Shown here: positions 17,105-25,514 of the stretch, piece by piece
Layout of the letters: each line of letters starts with the position of its first letter
Position numbering within the stretch: position 1 is the stretch's first letter
Source: JACPRL01 sp035573715
GTDB lineage: Bacteria > Acidobacteriota > Terriglobia > Acidiferrales > 2-02-FULL-67-57
Assembly: GCA_035573715.1 (NCBI GenBank)
Contig: DATLZZ010000003.1
Span: 1-64,000 of the forward strand
Direction: 5' to 3'
DNA: 64,000 nt
Notes under the pieces: model-generated
Seen by the model: the letters and a program-made list of their open reading frames with translations, nothing else
Told to the model about the DNA's origin: nothing
The model's database searches: none
Program-made: the position numbers and the translations under genes

Positions 17105-17106
17105 GG

Positions 17107-17742
17107 TTACTCCGGCAGCGCCCGGCCGAGGCGTCGCAGCCAGTTGCCGCAGAGGTAGCAGGCGACCGCCAGTCCGCCCCAGACCAGCAAGCGGTCGAGC
17201 GCGGAAAGCCAGGCGATGTGGCGGCCTTCGAGCAGGCTGGCCTGCCAGAGGTAAAGGCTCAGCGGAACGTGGAGCAGGATGAACACCGCCGCGAGCTTCA
17301 GCACCACCGGCAGCCAGCCGCGCTCGCCTCTCAAGGCTCGACCCAGACAGTAGAGTCCCAGCGCCAGGAAACCAAGCAGCGACCATAGCCACAGCATCAG
17401 CAGCCGCTCGCTGATGCGACTCTCAATCAGAAACACCTGGCGAAGCACCGGGTCGCGAATCGCATGAAACTGCAGGCCGTGATAGGTCTCGACCACGCCC
17501 GACCAGACGGCGATGGCCGCGAGCGAGAGCATCGCCGCCAACAGGAACACCGCCGCAAAGGCGCCGGAGGTCGGATGGAGCTGGCGGGCGCGGGCCGTGG
17601 CCGCCAGACTGACATAGAAGCCCGCCACGGCGGCGGCGAACAGCAGCAACCCTCCGAGCATGTGCAGGCCGCTGTGAGCCGCGCGCTGGGCCAGCACGGT
17701 TTCCCAGTCGAGCCGCAAGCGGTAGGGGTCGTGCCGGCTCAC
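17107..17742 (-). CDS. Hypothetical multi-pass membrane protein
   Basis: 211 residues from a GTG start, with about five membrane helices (for example LHMLGGLLLFAAAVAGFYV and LMLWLWSLLGFLALGLYCL). There is no recognised family. It sits between the 30-codon ORF (3-base gap) and the next membrane protein (2-base gap), an arrangement that implies coupled translation. Confidence 0.75.
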   Translation of the reverse strand: MSRHDPYRLRLDWETVLAQRAAHSGLHMLGGLLLFAAAVAGFYVSLAATARARQLHPTSGAFAAVFLLAAMLSLAAIAVWSGVVETYHGLQFHAIRDPVLRQVFLIESRISERLLMLWLWSLLGFLALGLYCLGRALRGERGWLPVVLKLAAVFILLHVPLSLYLWQASLLEGRHIAWLSALDRLLVWGGLAVACYLCGNWLRRLGRALPE

Positions 17743-17745
17743 GTA

Positions 17746-17838
17746 CTACGCCGTACCGGCCGCCAGCGACAGCAGGAACCCGCTCAGCAGATAGCTGACA
17801 CCGGCGGCATTCAGCACCGCTCTCCGCTGCTGGAACAC
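17746..17838 (-). CDS. Tiny 30-residue membrane-protein ORF
   Basis: A 30-codon frame starting at GTG 17838, with AAGAGGTGGC immediately upstream as a ribosome binding site. The peptide starts VFQQRRAVLNAAG and has a hydrophobic stretch SYLLSGFLLSLAAG that could span the membrane. It stops 3 bases before the next gene's GTG and starts 16 bases after the previous gene's end, so it fills the space exactly. It may be a real small subunit or a leader for coupling. It is too short for normal gene calling. Confidence 0.45.
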   Translation of the reverse strand: MFQQRRAVLNAAGVSYLLSGFLLSLAAGTA

Positions 17839-17854
17839 GCCACCTCTTATGCTT

Positions 17855-18331
17855 CTACTTCTTCTCCTCTTCCTTCTTCTCTTGCTTCTTTTCCTCCGGC
17901 ACGGTGACCTTGGAGAAATCGATTTCGCGCCACTCGATGTCGAAGTGCTTGTCCATGTCCACCACGCCCATGAACTTCTGCGCCTCGCCCGGCGGCATCT
18001 TGCTCAGTATCTCGCCCAAGCGCTTCTCGGCCCGCCCTTGCGCGGCGCGGTCCTTGTAGGCCAGCACCACCAAGTGCGTGTAGGTGATGCCCGGATTGTG
18101 GATGCTGGGGACAAAGAGGTGGTAGCCGAGGATGTCGCCTTGCGTCCGCAGCTCGTCGATGACGGGGGTAAAGTACTTCTTGAACGACACCACCCAGTCG
18201 TTCGCCGCCGCGGGCTTGATGCTCACATAGGAGCCGACGACGATGGTTTCGGTAACTTCCTGGGCCTGGGCCGGCAGGCCGGCGAACGCCACCAGCGCCA
18301 GCAAGACTCCAATCCGGATTGCTGTCTTCAT
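17855..18331 (-). CDS. Secreted hypothetical protein with Lys/Glu-rich tail
   Basis: 158 residues. A Sec signal peptide ends near AQAQ (about 24). The mature domain of about 110 residues (TETIVVGSYVSIKPAA to DIEWREIDFSKV) could be a ferredoxin-like dimeric alpha-beta barrel, but no family was recognised. The end is a charged low-complexity tail of Lys and Glu. It is probably the first gene of the minus-strand operon that continues to 15511. Confidence 0.7.
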   Translation of the reverse strand: MKTAIRIGVLLALVAFAGLPAQAQEVTETIVVGSYVSIKPAAANDWVVSFKKYFTPVIDELRTQGDILGYHLFVPSIHNPGITYTHLVVLAYKDRAAQGRAEKRLGEILSKMPPGEAQKFMGVVDMDKHFDIEWREIDFSKVTVPEEKKQEKKEEEKK

Positions 18332-18475
18332 CTTGGGCCTCCTCCAGGGGAAAGTATGACTGCGGGTGCAGGCATCCTAGTAGGCCGCGGCAGCAAAGTC
18401 AAAGCCCACGCCCTTGCGGCTTTGGCGCAGCCGCGTTACTCTTTCTGCTTCCGTAGTTATCCCCAAGGAGGGCTT

Positions 18476-18925
18476 ATGCCCAAGAAGCCCACTCATCAGC
18501 AGGCCGAGTTGATGCTGCGCCTGTACGATCTCCGCCGCGAGGCCCGGATGCGCCAGGCGCGCGACTGGTTCTTCCACAACTTCGCCCCCAAAACCATGCA
18601 GGAGATGCAGCACCTGGTGCCGCCCGGCAGCGATGAGAACGCCTACCTGCGCATGGTGACCAGCTACTGGGAGATGGTCTGCGCCTTCCTTAACCACGGC
18701 TTGCTGCATGAGGAGCTGTTCTTCGAAACCAGCGGCGAGCAGTACCTGGTCTGGGTTCGCATTCAGCCCATTCTCGGCGACATCCGCAAGCAGTTCTCCA
18801 GGTACTCCTTTGCTCACACCGAGAAGGCGGCCAAGCGTTTCGAGAGGTGGACCGAGAAGCGCGAGCCGGGACGGATCAAGCGCATGCGCGAGTTTTTTGC
18901 TACGCCGCCGATGAAGCAGCAGTAG
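18476..18925 (+). CDS. Hypothetical cytoplasmic protein (helical)
   Basis: 149 residues from the ATG at 18476, preceded by AAGGAGGG. It is predicted to be all-helical and aromatic-rich (LMLRLYDLRREARMRQARDW; YWEMVCAFLNHGLL). No signal peptide is present. The open frame extends upstream to 17849, but the strong ribosome binding site fixes the start here. Its general character recalls DUF4760-type proteins, but this is not certain. Confidence 0.72.
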   Translation: MPKKPTHQQAELMLRLYDLRREARMRQARDWFFHNFAPKTMQEMQHLVPPGSDENAYLRMVTSYWEMVCAFLNHGLLHEELFFETSGEQYLVWVRIQPILGDIRKQFSRYSFAHTEKAAKRFERWTEKREPGRIKRMREFFATPPMKQQ

Positions 18926-18936
18926 AGCCGCGGCTA

Positions 18937-18966
18937 TTGACAGTTTCGGCGTCTGCTCCGTATTCT
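18937..18966 (+). promoter_or_regulatory. Promoter for the 38-residue membrane protein transcript
   Basis: TTGACA (18937-18942) and TATTCT (18961-18966) with an 18-base spacer. Transcription would start near 18973, leaving a leader of about 160 bases before the ATG at 19134. Confidence 0.6.
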
Positions 18967-19009
18967 GTAGCTTCCTTCTTTACCTAGTGTCTCGGGCCAG
19001 CCAGCCTTG

Positions 19010-19086
19010 CAGCAGCTTCCCGGGCAAGAGCGAAGAGAGGGAAGACTGCTGTTCACGCCCCGGGAGGCGGGAAACTCAGCCGGGGC
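19010..19086 (+). promoter_or_regulatory. Structured 5' leader (two hairpins), possible regulatory RNA
   Basis: Hairpin 1 pairs CAGCAG (19010-19015) with CTGCTG (19046-19051), continued inside by TTCCC (19017-19021) with GGGAA (19039-19043). Hairpin 2 pairs GCCCCGG (19057-19063) with CCGGGGC (19080-19086). Both lie between the promoter and the small protein gene. I compared the region by eye with common riboswitch signatures (SAM, cobalamin, cyclic-di-GMP, glycine) and found no match. Confidence 0.4.
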
Positions 19087-19133
19087 TCTGGCCGATGCGG
19101 TTCCCGAAACAAACTTCAACAGGAGTAGAGACG

Positions 19134-19250
19134 ATGGTCTTCGTCAGCATTCTGGTCGGCATGGTTGCGGTTGGGTATCTGGTCGGGACGATGCGCACGC
19201 GCAAGCCCGAGCAGGACGTTCCCAGCCCGTTTGGCAAGCACAGCCGCTAA
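19134..19250 (+). CDS. Small single-span membrane protein (38 residues)
   Basis: 38 residues with a hydrophobic N-terminal helix (VFVSILVGMVAVGYLVGTM), then a basic tail (RTRKPEQDVPSPFGKHSR). The ATG at 19134 has AGGAG eight bases upstream, and a promoter and structured leader lie before it. Topology by the positive-inside rule is N-out with the tail in the cytoplasm. A longer frame from 18987 is open but would translate the leader. The function is unknown. Confidence 0.65.
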   Translation: MVFVSILVGMVAVGYLVGTMRTRKPEQDVPSPFGKHSR

Positions 19251-19353
19251 CTCAAGCGGCCTCAAGATTCGGCGCAGTCCCGATTCTATCGGGGCTGCGC
19301 CTGTTTCTTTCCTCGCGGCAACCCGGCGTGCGCTTCGTGCTATCTTTCCTAGC

Positions 19354-20088
19354 GTGCGGGTTGCTTCCACACTGCTCTTCCTGAGCCTGGGTTTGCTCGC
19401 CGCCGCGCCGGCGGCGCCGCAGGGCAAGCAGCCCGCCCAGCCGCTGGATGAAATCGTGCGGCACTTTGCTGAGAAGGAAGCCGAGTACGCCGCCGCCCAC
19501 CGGCTCTACAACTATCAGTTGAGCATCCGCTTGCAGGAGATCGGCGAGGACGGCGAGACGCTGGGCGAGTTCACGCAAACCAGCGAGGTCGACCTCGACC
19601 CCAGCGGGCGGCGTCGCCAGCGCCTGCTGGAGAACCCGCACAACGACCTGACCAAACTCGAAATCTCCCGCCTCGAGCTCGACGAGCTCAACTTCATCCC
19701 GCTCTTCATCCTCACCCCCGAGCAGATTCCCGACTACAACGTTACCTACCTGACCACCGAGCGAATTGACGAGGTCGACACCTACCTTTTCCAGCTCGAG
19801 CCCAACCATCCGGCGCGGCCCAACGAGCGCCTGTTCGAGGGCATCATCTGGGTGGACGCCCGCAAGCTCGACATCGTCCGCGCCCACGGCCGCGCTCTGC
19901 CCTCGCGGCCCAGCGGCGCGCTGAAGGAATACTTCCGCCGCGTGGAAGTCTTTCGCGAGCCGGTGGACAGCTACCTGTTCCCGACCTACGTGCGCGCCGA
20001 CGATGTGCTGTCAGTGCGCGATGTTCCCCTCAAGGCCCGCCTGGTGGTGCGCTTCCGCAACCACACCCGCGCCGCCGCTGCTCAGTGA
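19354..20088 (+). CDS. Secreted hypothetical protein (outer-membrane lipoprotein-sorting-like fold)
   Basis: 244 residues from the GTG at 19354, which gives a good signal peptide (RVASTLLFLSLGLLAAAPAA). The mature part (YNYQLSIRLQEIGEDGETLG, then IIWVDARKLDIVRAHG and PTYVRADDVLSV) has the strand pattern of LolA-like or outer-membrane lipoprotein-sorting proteins, which is an inference. The start is not supported by a clear ribosome binding site, and the frame is open back to 19165. Confidence 0.7.
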   Translation: MRVASTLLFLSLGLLAAAPAAPQGKQPAQPLDEIVRHFAEKEAEYAAAHRLYNYQLSIRLQEIGEDGETLGEFTQTSEVDLDPSGRRRQRLLENPHNDLTKLEISRLELDELNFIPLFILTPEQIPDYNVTYLTTERIDEVDTYLFQLEPNHPARPNERLFEGIIWVDARKLDIVRAHGRALPSRPSGALKEYFRRVEVFREPVDSYLFPTYVRADDVLSVRDVPLKARLVVRFRNHTRAAAAQ

Positions 20089-20098
20089 ACTCGGTTCA

Positions 20099-20189
20099 GG
20101 GAAACCCACGACGGGTTTTCCCAGACCCCTTCCCGAGTGGCGCTGCGCGCAACGTTACTTTTCGGCACGGTTGAAGCCGTGCCCTTCCA
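20099..20189. repeat. Dispersed repeat, type 1, copy A
   Basis: About 90 bases starting GAAACCCACGACGGG and ending in GGCACGG-TTGAA-GCCGTGCCCTTCC, with a middle CGCTGCGCGCA. A second copy with the same order of blocks lies at 26500-26588. Each begins about 10 bases after a gene's stop. The terminal block is a palindrome that may fold as a hairpin. Confidence 0.75.
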
Positions 20190-20213
20190 AATCTCGATTC
20201 TCGAGTTCCGCCC

Positions 20214-21608
20214 TTACCCGACGGGTGGTTTGCGGGTGTGCCAGTCGGTGGCTTGCTGGTAGGCGCGGCCGGCGCGCAGCACGGTGGCTTCGTCGAACGG
20301 CTTGCCGACGAAGGACAATCCCACCGGCAGATTGCTGACGAAGCCCATCGGCACGCCCAGGCCGGGCAGGCCGCAGAGGTTGCCGCCGGCGCCGATGCCG
20401 CTGCCGCCGCGGAAAACCTTGTCGAGGTCCATTTCCATCGGGTTGGCGGGGAAGAGCAGGCTGGGCGAAACCAGCAGGTCGACCTGTTTGTAAAGCTCCG
20501 CCAGCGCCTGCTGCATCGAGCGGCGAATCTGCATGGCGCGCAGGTAGTCGGCGGCCTTGACGTCGAGTCCTTCGGCGAGGTTTTTCTTCTGGCGCGCGTC
20601 CACCAGTTGCTCAACCCGCCCGCTGCGAATCAGGTCGGCGAAGCAGGTGGCGCCTTCGGCGGAAATGATGGTGCCGGCGATGGCGCCGTAGGGGAACTCG
20701 GGCAGCTTGGCCTCGCGCACCTCCGCGCCGAGCTTCCGCAGCACTTCGAGCGCGGCGGTGTAAAGCGGCTCAACCGCTTCATCGCCGAACTTCTTGAAGT
20801 CTTCCTGTATCCAGCCGATGCGCAGGCCGCGCAGCGAGGCCTCGCCGGGCGAGTAGCTGAACGGCGCGTCGGCGCTGCCCGGGTCGTCGGGGTCGTGGCC
20901 GGCGATGGCTTCGAGCACCAGCCCGCAGTCTTCCGCCGAGCGGCACATCGGGCCGAGCTTGTCCATCGTCCAGGAGAGCGCCATCGCGCCTCTGCGGCTG
21001 ACGCGCCCGTAAGTCGGGCGCAGGCCGGAGACGCCGCAGAAGCTCGAGGGCGTAAGGATCGAGCCCCAGGTTTCCGAGCCGATGGCAAAGCCGACCAGTC
21101 CCGCCGCGGTGGCCGCGCCCGAGCCGCTGGAGGACCCGCCCGCCCAGCGCGTCGTGTCCCAGGGGTTGACCGTAGGCACAAGCGAAGCGTTGCCGTCGGT
21201 GTAGCCGCCGCCGCCGGCCAGCTCAATCATCGAGAGCTTGGCGATGAGCACCGCGCCCGCCTCGCGCAGCTTGCGGATGACGGTGGCGTCGAAGTCGAAC
21301 ACCTGGTCTTTGTAGGGCGGCGCGCCCCAGGTGGTCTTGATGCCGCGGGTGGCGAGCAGGTCTTTGGCGCCGTACGGGATGCCGTGCAGCGGGCCGCGCC
21401 AGTGGCCAGCGCTCAGGTCTTTTTCCGCCTGGCGGGCCTGCTCGAGGCCGAGCTCGCGCGTAACGGTGATGGCGGCGCCCAGCTTGGGGCCGAGCTTCTC
21501 CAGGCGCGCAAGGTAGGATTCAGTCAGTTCAACCGGCGAGAGCTCCCCGCGCCGGATACGCTTCCCCAGTTCGGCTACCGGCAAGTACAGAATGTCTTCG
21601 CCCAGCAT
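20214..21608 (-). CDS. Amidase signature-family hydrolase
   Basis: 464 residues. The amidase signature Ser/Ser/Lys triad is visible: Lys82 in YGAKDLLATRG, the Gly/Ser loop GGSSSGSGAA (158-166) and the nucleophile region SETWGSIL with Ser183. Sequence resembles GatA and general amidases, but no gatB or gatC is nearby, so a free-standing amide or peptide-amide hydrolase is more likely. A small Tat-exported protein is encoded 72 bases upstream and may be cotranscribed. Confidence 0.9.
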   Translation of the reverse strand: MLGEDILYLPVAELGKRIRRGELSPVELTESYLARLEKLGPKLGAAITVTRELGLEQARQAEKDLSAGHWRGPLHGIPYGAKDLLATRGIKTTWGAPPYKDQVFDFDATVIRKLREAGAVLIAKLSMIELAGGGGYTDGNASLVPTVNPWDTTRWAGGSSSGSGAATAAGLVGFAIGSETWGSILTPSSFCGVSGLRPTYGRVSRRGAMALSWTMDKLGPMCRSAEDCGLVLEAIAGHDPDDPGSADAPFSYSPGEASLRGLRIGWIQEDFKKFGDEAVEPLYTAALEVLRKLGAEVREAKLPEFPYGAIAGTIISAEGATCFADLIRSGRVEQLVDARQKKNLAEGLDVKAADYLRAMQIRRSMQQALAELYKQVDLLVSPSLLFPANPMEMDLDKVFRGGSGIGAGGNLCGLPGLGVPMGFVSNLPVGLSFVGKPFDEATVLRAGRAYQQATDWHTRKPPVG

Positions 21609-21680
21609 GGCAGTCTCGTCTTTTCCTTGTTCAGCCCAGCAGCCCCTGCCGCCGGGTTTCGCTAACCGTGTCCATCCGGT

Positions 21681-21902
21681 TCATCCGTGGTTCCAATCCG
21701 CTTTGAAGGCGGAGGCGGGCTCGGCGCCCTCGGGGACCGCGAACTCGCGGATGCGCTTCACTGCCTGCGATTCGTCGTCGCCGCTCGGCTCGGCCGGCTT
21801 GGCTTCCGGCGCGGCGGGTTTCTTCTCCTGCACTGCCAGAAGCGCCGGCGCGGCCGCCACCGCTCCGGCGAATTGGCGCCGGGTTAACTTTTTCGAGCCC
21901 AT
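21681..21902 (-). CDS. Small Tat-signal protein upstream of the amidase
   Basis: 73 residues from the ATG at 21902, preceded by GGAGGAA. It begins with a twin-arginine signal (KKLTRRQFAGAVAAAPALLA) followed by an Ala/Pro/Lys/Glu-rich linker and a short conserved-looking end (IREFAVPEGAEPASAF). It may be a short Tat-exported accessory to the amidase. No catalytic domain is present. Confidence 0.7.
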   Translation of the reverse strand: MGSKKLTRRQFAGAVAAAPALLAVQEKKPAAPEAKPAEPSGDDESQAVKRIREFAVPEGAEPASAFKADWNHG

Positions 21903-21997
21903 GGGTTCCTCCAAAAGTGCGCGCGTAGGTTATCGAGACGCTTCTGCTGAAGCAAGGGGAAGCTTGTGAAAGCTGGACGCTGACCCCTGACTCAACG

Positions 21998-23038
21998 CTA
22001 GTCGTCGCCGGGGGTGGCAAGTTGGACAAGCGAAGGCTGCGGGCGCGGGTGCGGCCGGAAGCCGGGCTGGGTTTGCGGGGCGCGCCAGTTGTCGAGCACC
22101 GCCACCTGCTGCACGCAGGAAATCGTGCAATGCGGCGCGCAGAACTTCTTGGTGACGTACTCGCGCCGCAACATTTCTTTGGTGTACTCCTCGATAGGGA
22201 TGGCGGGGAAGCCGCGCTGCTGGGAGCAGTAGTGCACCAGGCCGTCCTCGCAGATGTAGAGATAACGCGAGCCGGAGCGGCAGCGCCAGTCGTGGGCGCG
22301 GCCTTCGATGAGGTCGTTCTGGAAGCCGTGGACGTGCGCGAAGGCGCGCTTGGTCAGCCGCATGATTTCGTAGTAGACGTCCTTGGAGTGGGCGTCAAGC
22401 GGCCGCAACTGGCCGTCGCCGTCGTGGATGACGCCGACGGTGCTGGAAAAGCCGAGCTCCAACGCCCGGCGGGCGATGGTCAGCGCGTCATCAGGGTCGC
22501 GCACCCCGCTGCCGAGCACCGAGTTGATGTTGACGTGGAAGTCGGCGTACTCGGCCAGCAGTTGCAGCTTCTGGTCGAGCACCTTGAGGCTCTTCTTCGA
22601 AACCTCGTCGGGCTGAACGTTGTCGATGGAGATTTGCAGATACTCCAGGCCAGCGCGGTTGAGCTCCTCGATGCGCTTGCCGGTGAGCAGGTAGCCGTTG
22701 GTGATGAGTCCGGCGAGGATGCCGTGGTAGCGGATGCGGCGGATGACGTCATCGAGCTCGGGGTGCAGCAGCGGCTCGCCGCCGCTGATGGTGATGACCG
22801 AAGTCCCGAACTCCGCCAGGCGATCGATGCGCTTGTACATCAGCTCCAGCGGCACCGGCTTGGAGTGGTCGTCGTACTCGTTGCAGTACTTGCAGGAGAG
22901 GTTGCAGCGGCGGATGGGGATGACGTGGGCCAGCAGGACGTGGTCGCGGTCGAGCAGCGCCCAGGCGATGGCCTTCCAGGAGCGCACCAGGCGGTGCAGG
23001 GCAATGGCCTGTCGTCGGAGGCGGGTACGAAGTGTCAT
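21998..23038 (-). CDS. Radical SAM protein with C-terminal Cys cluster
   Basis: 346 residues. The radical SAM CX3CX2C motif is Cys45, Cys49, Cys52 (RRCNLSCKYCNEYDDH), followed by the SAM-binding SGGEPLLHPEL. The C-terminal part has further Cys residues (WRCRSGSRYLYICEDGLVHYC; FCAPHCTISC) that could bind a second iron-sulfur cluster, as in SPASM-type proteins. The substrate is unknown. It precedes a divergently transcribed secreted protein. Confidence 0.88.
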   Translation of the reverse strand: MTLRTRLRRQAIALHRLVRSWKAIAWALLDRDHVLLAHVIPIRRCNLSCKYCNEYDDHSKPVPLELMYKRIDRLAEFGTSVITISGGEPLLHPELDDVIRRIRYHGILAGLITNGYLLTGKRIEELNRAGLEYLQISIDNVQPDEVSKKSLKVLDQKLQLLAEYADFHVNINSVLGSGVRDPDDALTIARRALELGFSSTVGVIHDGDGQLRPLDAHSKDVYYEIMRLTKRAFAHVHGFQNDLIEGRAHDWRCRSGSRYLYICEDGLVHYCSQQRGFPAIPIEEYTKEMLRREYVTKKFCAPHCTISCVQQVAVLDNWRAPQTQPGFRPHPRPQPSLVQLATPGDD

Positions 23039-23204
23039 CCTCGCTCTCTATTCCTCGGATGCGGGTGCGCCGCTTCGGGGCCAGTCTAGCCTTGCGGGCC
23101 GCTGCGCGGCAATCAGGATGCAGCCAACGCTCAAAATGGCCCGTCCAGTGTAGTCAAAAGTCCCTTGAAAGGCAATCGTTTCAACCCTAGAATGCCCCAA
23201 ACCA

Positions 23205-25466
23205 GTGCCGAATGAGCCTGGAGGGCACGCTTCTGGCGGCCGAAAGACGCTGCTTCGCCGCGCTGTCGTTCCTTGCCTAGTCGCGTGGGCTCTGGCCGCC
23301 TTGGGCGTCCCGCCGGCGGCGGGCCAAGATCCTGGCGCGCCCGCCATCGCCCTCCAGCCCATCGTCACCGGGCTTAGCCGGCCGATTGACATCACGAATG
23401 CAGGCGACGGTTCGAACCGCCTCTTCATCGCCCAGAAGAACGGGGTCGTCCGCATCTACAACCCCAGCGCCAATCCTTCACTGCTCGCCACGCCGTTCAT
23501 CGACATCTCCACCCTGATTGTCGCCATGCCAGGCGATACGGTGGGGAATTTCGAAGGCCTGCTGGGAATTGCCTTTCACCCCAACTACGAGACCAACGGG
23601 CGCTTCTATCTCTGCTACGTCACCACCGCCAAGGTCTGGACGCTGGCGCGCTTCACGGTGTCGATGAACGACCCCAACGTGGCCAACCCGCAACCGGACC
23701 GCATCCTGCTGACGATTCAGTATCCGTCGCTTACGTTCCCGCACTACGGTGGGCAGATTCAGTTCGGGCCCGAGGGTTATCTCTATGCCTCGACCGGCGA
23801 CGGCGGCGAAGGCGCCGATCCCGAGCCGGCGCAGCAGTTGAACTCGCTGCTTGGCAAAGTGCTACGCCTCGACGCCGACACCGGCAACCCCTACGGCATC
23901 CCGCCGACCAATCCATTCGTCAACACGCCCGGCGCGCGCGGGGAAATCTGGGCACGCGGCCTGCGCAACCCGTGGCGGTTCAGCTTCGACCGCATGACCG
24001 ATGAGCTGTTCTTGACCGATGTGGGCGAATCGTCCCGCGAGGAAGTGGACGTGCAGCCGGTCGCCAGCCCCGGCGGCGAAAACTACGGCTGGCCCCGGAT
24101 GGAAGGCAGCGTCTGCTTCAACCCGCTGGTCAACTGCAACGACGGCACGCTGACGCTGCCGGCATTCGACTATTCGCACACGCAGGATTCCTGCAGCGGG
24201 TCGATTTCCGGCGGCTACCGCTATCGCGGCAGCCTCTTTCCGCAGCTGACTGGAATGTACATCTACAGCGACTTCTGCCGCCACGACGTACGCGGGGCGT
24301 TCCAGTTGAGCGACGGGAGCTGGAAGCAGATGTTGTTGGTCGACCTCAACGCTACTTTTCCGCCTTCTGGGTTCAACATCGTCGGCTACGGCGAGGATGA
24401 GGCAGGCGAGGTCTACACCGGCGGCTACTTCGAGGGCCGCATCTACCGCGTCACCTCCTCGGACAATCCTGTGCCTGTTCTGACCCAGCTCGCGCCCGCG
24501 AGCGCGGCGGCGGGCGGCAGTGGATTCACGCTCGTCGCCACCGGATCCAACTTCAAGGTGAACTCGACGGTGCGGTGGAACGGCAGCGAGCGGACGACAC
24601 TGTTTGTCAGCGACACCCAGTTGCAGGCCACGATTCCGGCCGGCGACCTGGCGGTGGGCGGCCTGAAAGACGTGACGGTGTTCACCCCGCCCAACGGCGG
24701 CGGCGCCTCCAACTCGCTCTCGTTTACGGTGACGCCCCTGCTGGATCCGGACGGAACGGTGAACGCCGCCAGCTTCGCCCCGGCGGCGGGCGTGGCGCCG
24801 GGCAGCATCGCGGCCACCTTCGGCACAGGGCTCGCGGCTGCAACCGCCACCGCCGGTTCTGTGCCTTTGCCGACCACGCTGGGCGGCGCTGCGCTGCTGT
24901 TCAACGGCTCGATGAGTGTCCCTGAATTCTTTGCCTCGCCGGGGCAGGTGAACGTTCAGATTCCCTGGGAGCTGGCCGGGCAGGGGTCGGCGTCGCTGAC
25001 CGACACCGTTGGGGGAGTCACCAGTGGCCCCGAGTCAGTGCCGCTGGCCGCGTTTGCTCCGGGGCTGTTTGCCACCAACCAGCAGGGCACGGGCCAGGGT
25101 GCCATCCTGATTGCCAATACTCCAAATCTCGCCGCCCCTGTGGGCATGTTCCCCGGCTCGCGCCCGGCGGTGCGCGGCGTAGACTTCCTGGAGATCTACT
25201 GCACCGGCTTGGGGCCGGTGACCAACCAACCGGCCACCGGCGCCGCGGCGCCAGCCAACCCGCTTTCGCAGACCACCTCCACGCCTACAGTGACGGTTGG
25301 CGGCGTGCCGGCAACAGTGCTTTTCTCCGGTCTGGCGCCACCCTTCGTCGGTCTGTATGTAGTGACCCTGCAGGTGCCGGCGGACGCGCCCACGGGAAAT
25401 TCTGTGCCAGTCGTCCTCACCATCGGCGGCATCCAATCCAATGCGGTTACAATAGCCATCCAGTAA
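23205..25466 (+). CDS. Secreted PQQ-type sugar dehydrogenase-like protein with IPT and 'Solibacter' C-terminal domain
   Basis: 753 residues from a GTG start; a signal peptide ends at about residue 38 (VPPAAGQ). The first domain (about 45-420) has the beta-propeller motifs of soluble glucose/sorbosone dehydrogenases (GLSRPIDITNAGDGSNRLF; GRFYLCYVTTA; LYASTGDGGEGADPE; RGLRNPWRFSFD). An IPT/TIG domain follows (about 425-515), then a domain of about 230 residues (VNAASFAPAAGVAPG; ASPGQVNVQIPWEL) that I recognise as the C-terminal domain found in many secreted Acidobacteriota proteins. Whether PQQ is bound is inferred from the fold. Confidence 0.88.
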   Translation: MPNEPGGHASGGRKTLLRRAVVPCLVAWALAALGVPPAAGQDPGAPAIALQPIVTGLSRPIDITNAGDGSNRLFIAQKNGVVRIYNPSANPSLLATPFIDISTLIVAMPGDTVGNFEGLLGIAFHPNYETNGRFYLCYVTTAKVWTLARFTVSMNDPNVANPQPDRILLTIQYPSLTFPHYGGQIQFGPEGYLYASTGDGGEGADPEPAQQLNSLLGKVLRLDADTGNPYGIPPTNPFVNTPGARGEIWARGLRNPWRFSFDRMTDELFLTDVGESSREEVDVQPVASPGGENYGWPRMEGSVCFNPLVNCNDGTLTLPAFDYSHTQDSCSGSISGGYRYRGSLFPQLTGMYIYSDFCRHDVRGAFQLSDGSWKQMLLVDLNATFPPSGFNIVGYGEDEAGEVYTGGYFEGRIYRVTSSDNPVPVLTQLAPASAAAGGSGFTLVATGSNFKVNSTVRWNGSERTTLFVSDTQLQATIPAGDLAVGGLKDVTVFTPPNGGGASNSLSFTVTPLLDPDGTVNAASFAPAAGVAPGSIAATFGTGLAAATATAGSVPLPTTLGGAALLFNGSMSVPEFFASPGQVNVQIPWELAGQGSASLTDTVGGVTSGPESVPLAAFAPGLFATNQQGTGQGAILIANTPNLAAPVGMFPGSRPAVRGVDFLEIYCTGLGPVTNQPATGAAAPANPLSQTTSTPTVTVGGVPATVLFSGLAPPFVGLYVVTLQVPADAPTGNSVPVVLTIGGIQSNAVTIAIQ

Positions 25467-25514
25467 CATCCAAGTTTGTTGCAAGACTACAGGTGCAGGA
25501 GGGGTGCGCCGCGG

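Noticed and set aside
16427..17392. The longer version of the membrane protein (321 residues)
   Set aside because: The extra 96 residues read through the upstream gene in another frame and are Arg/Gly/Ala-rich; GTG 17104 with a ribosome binding site fits better.
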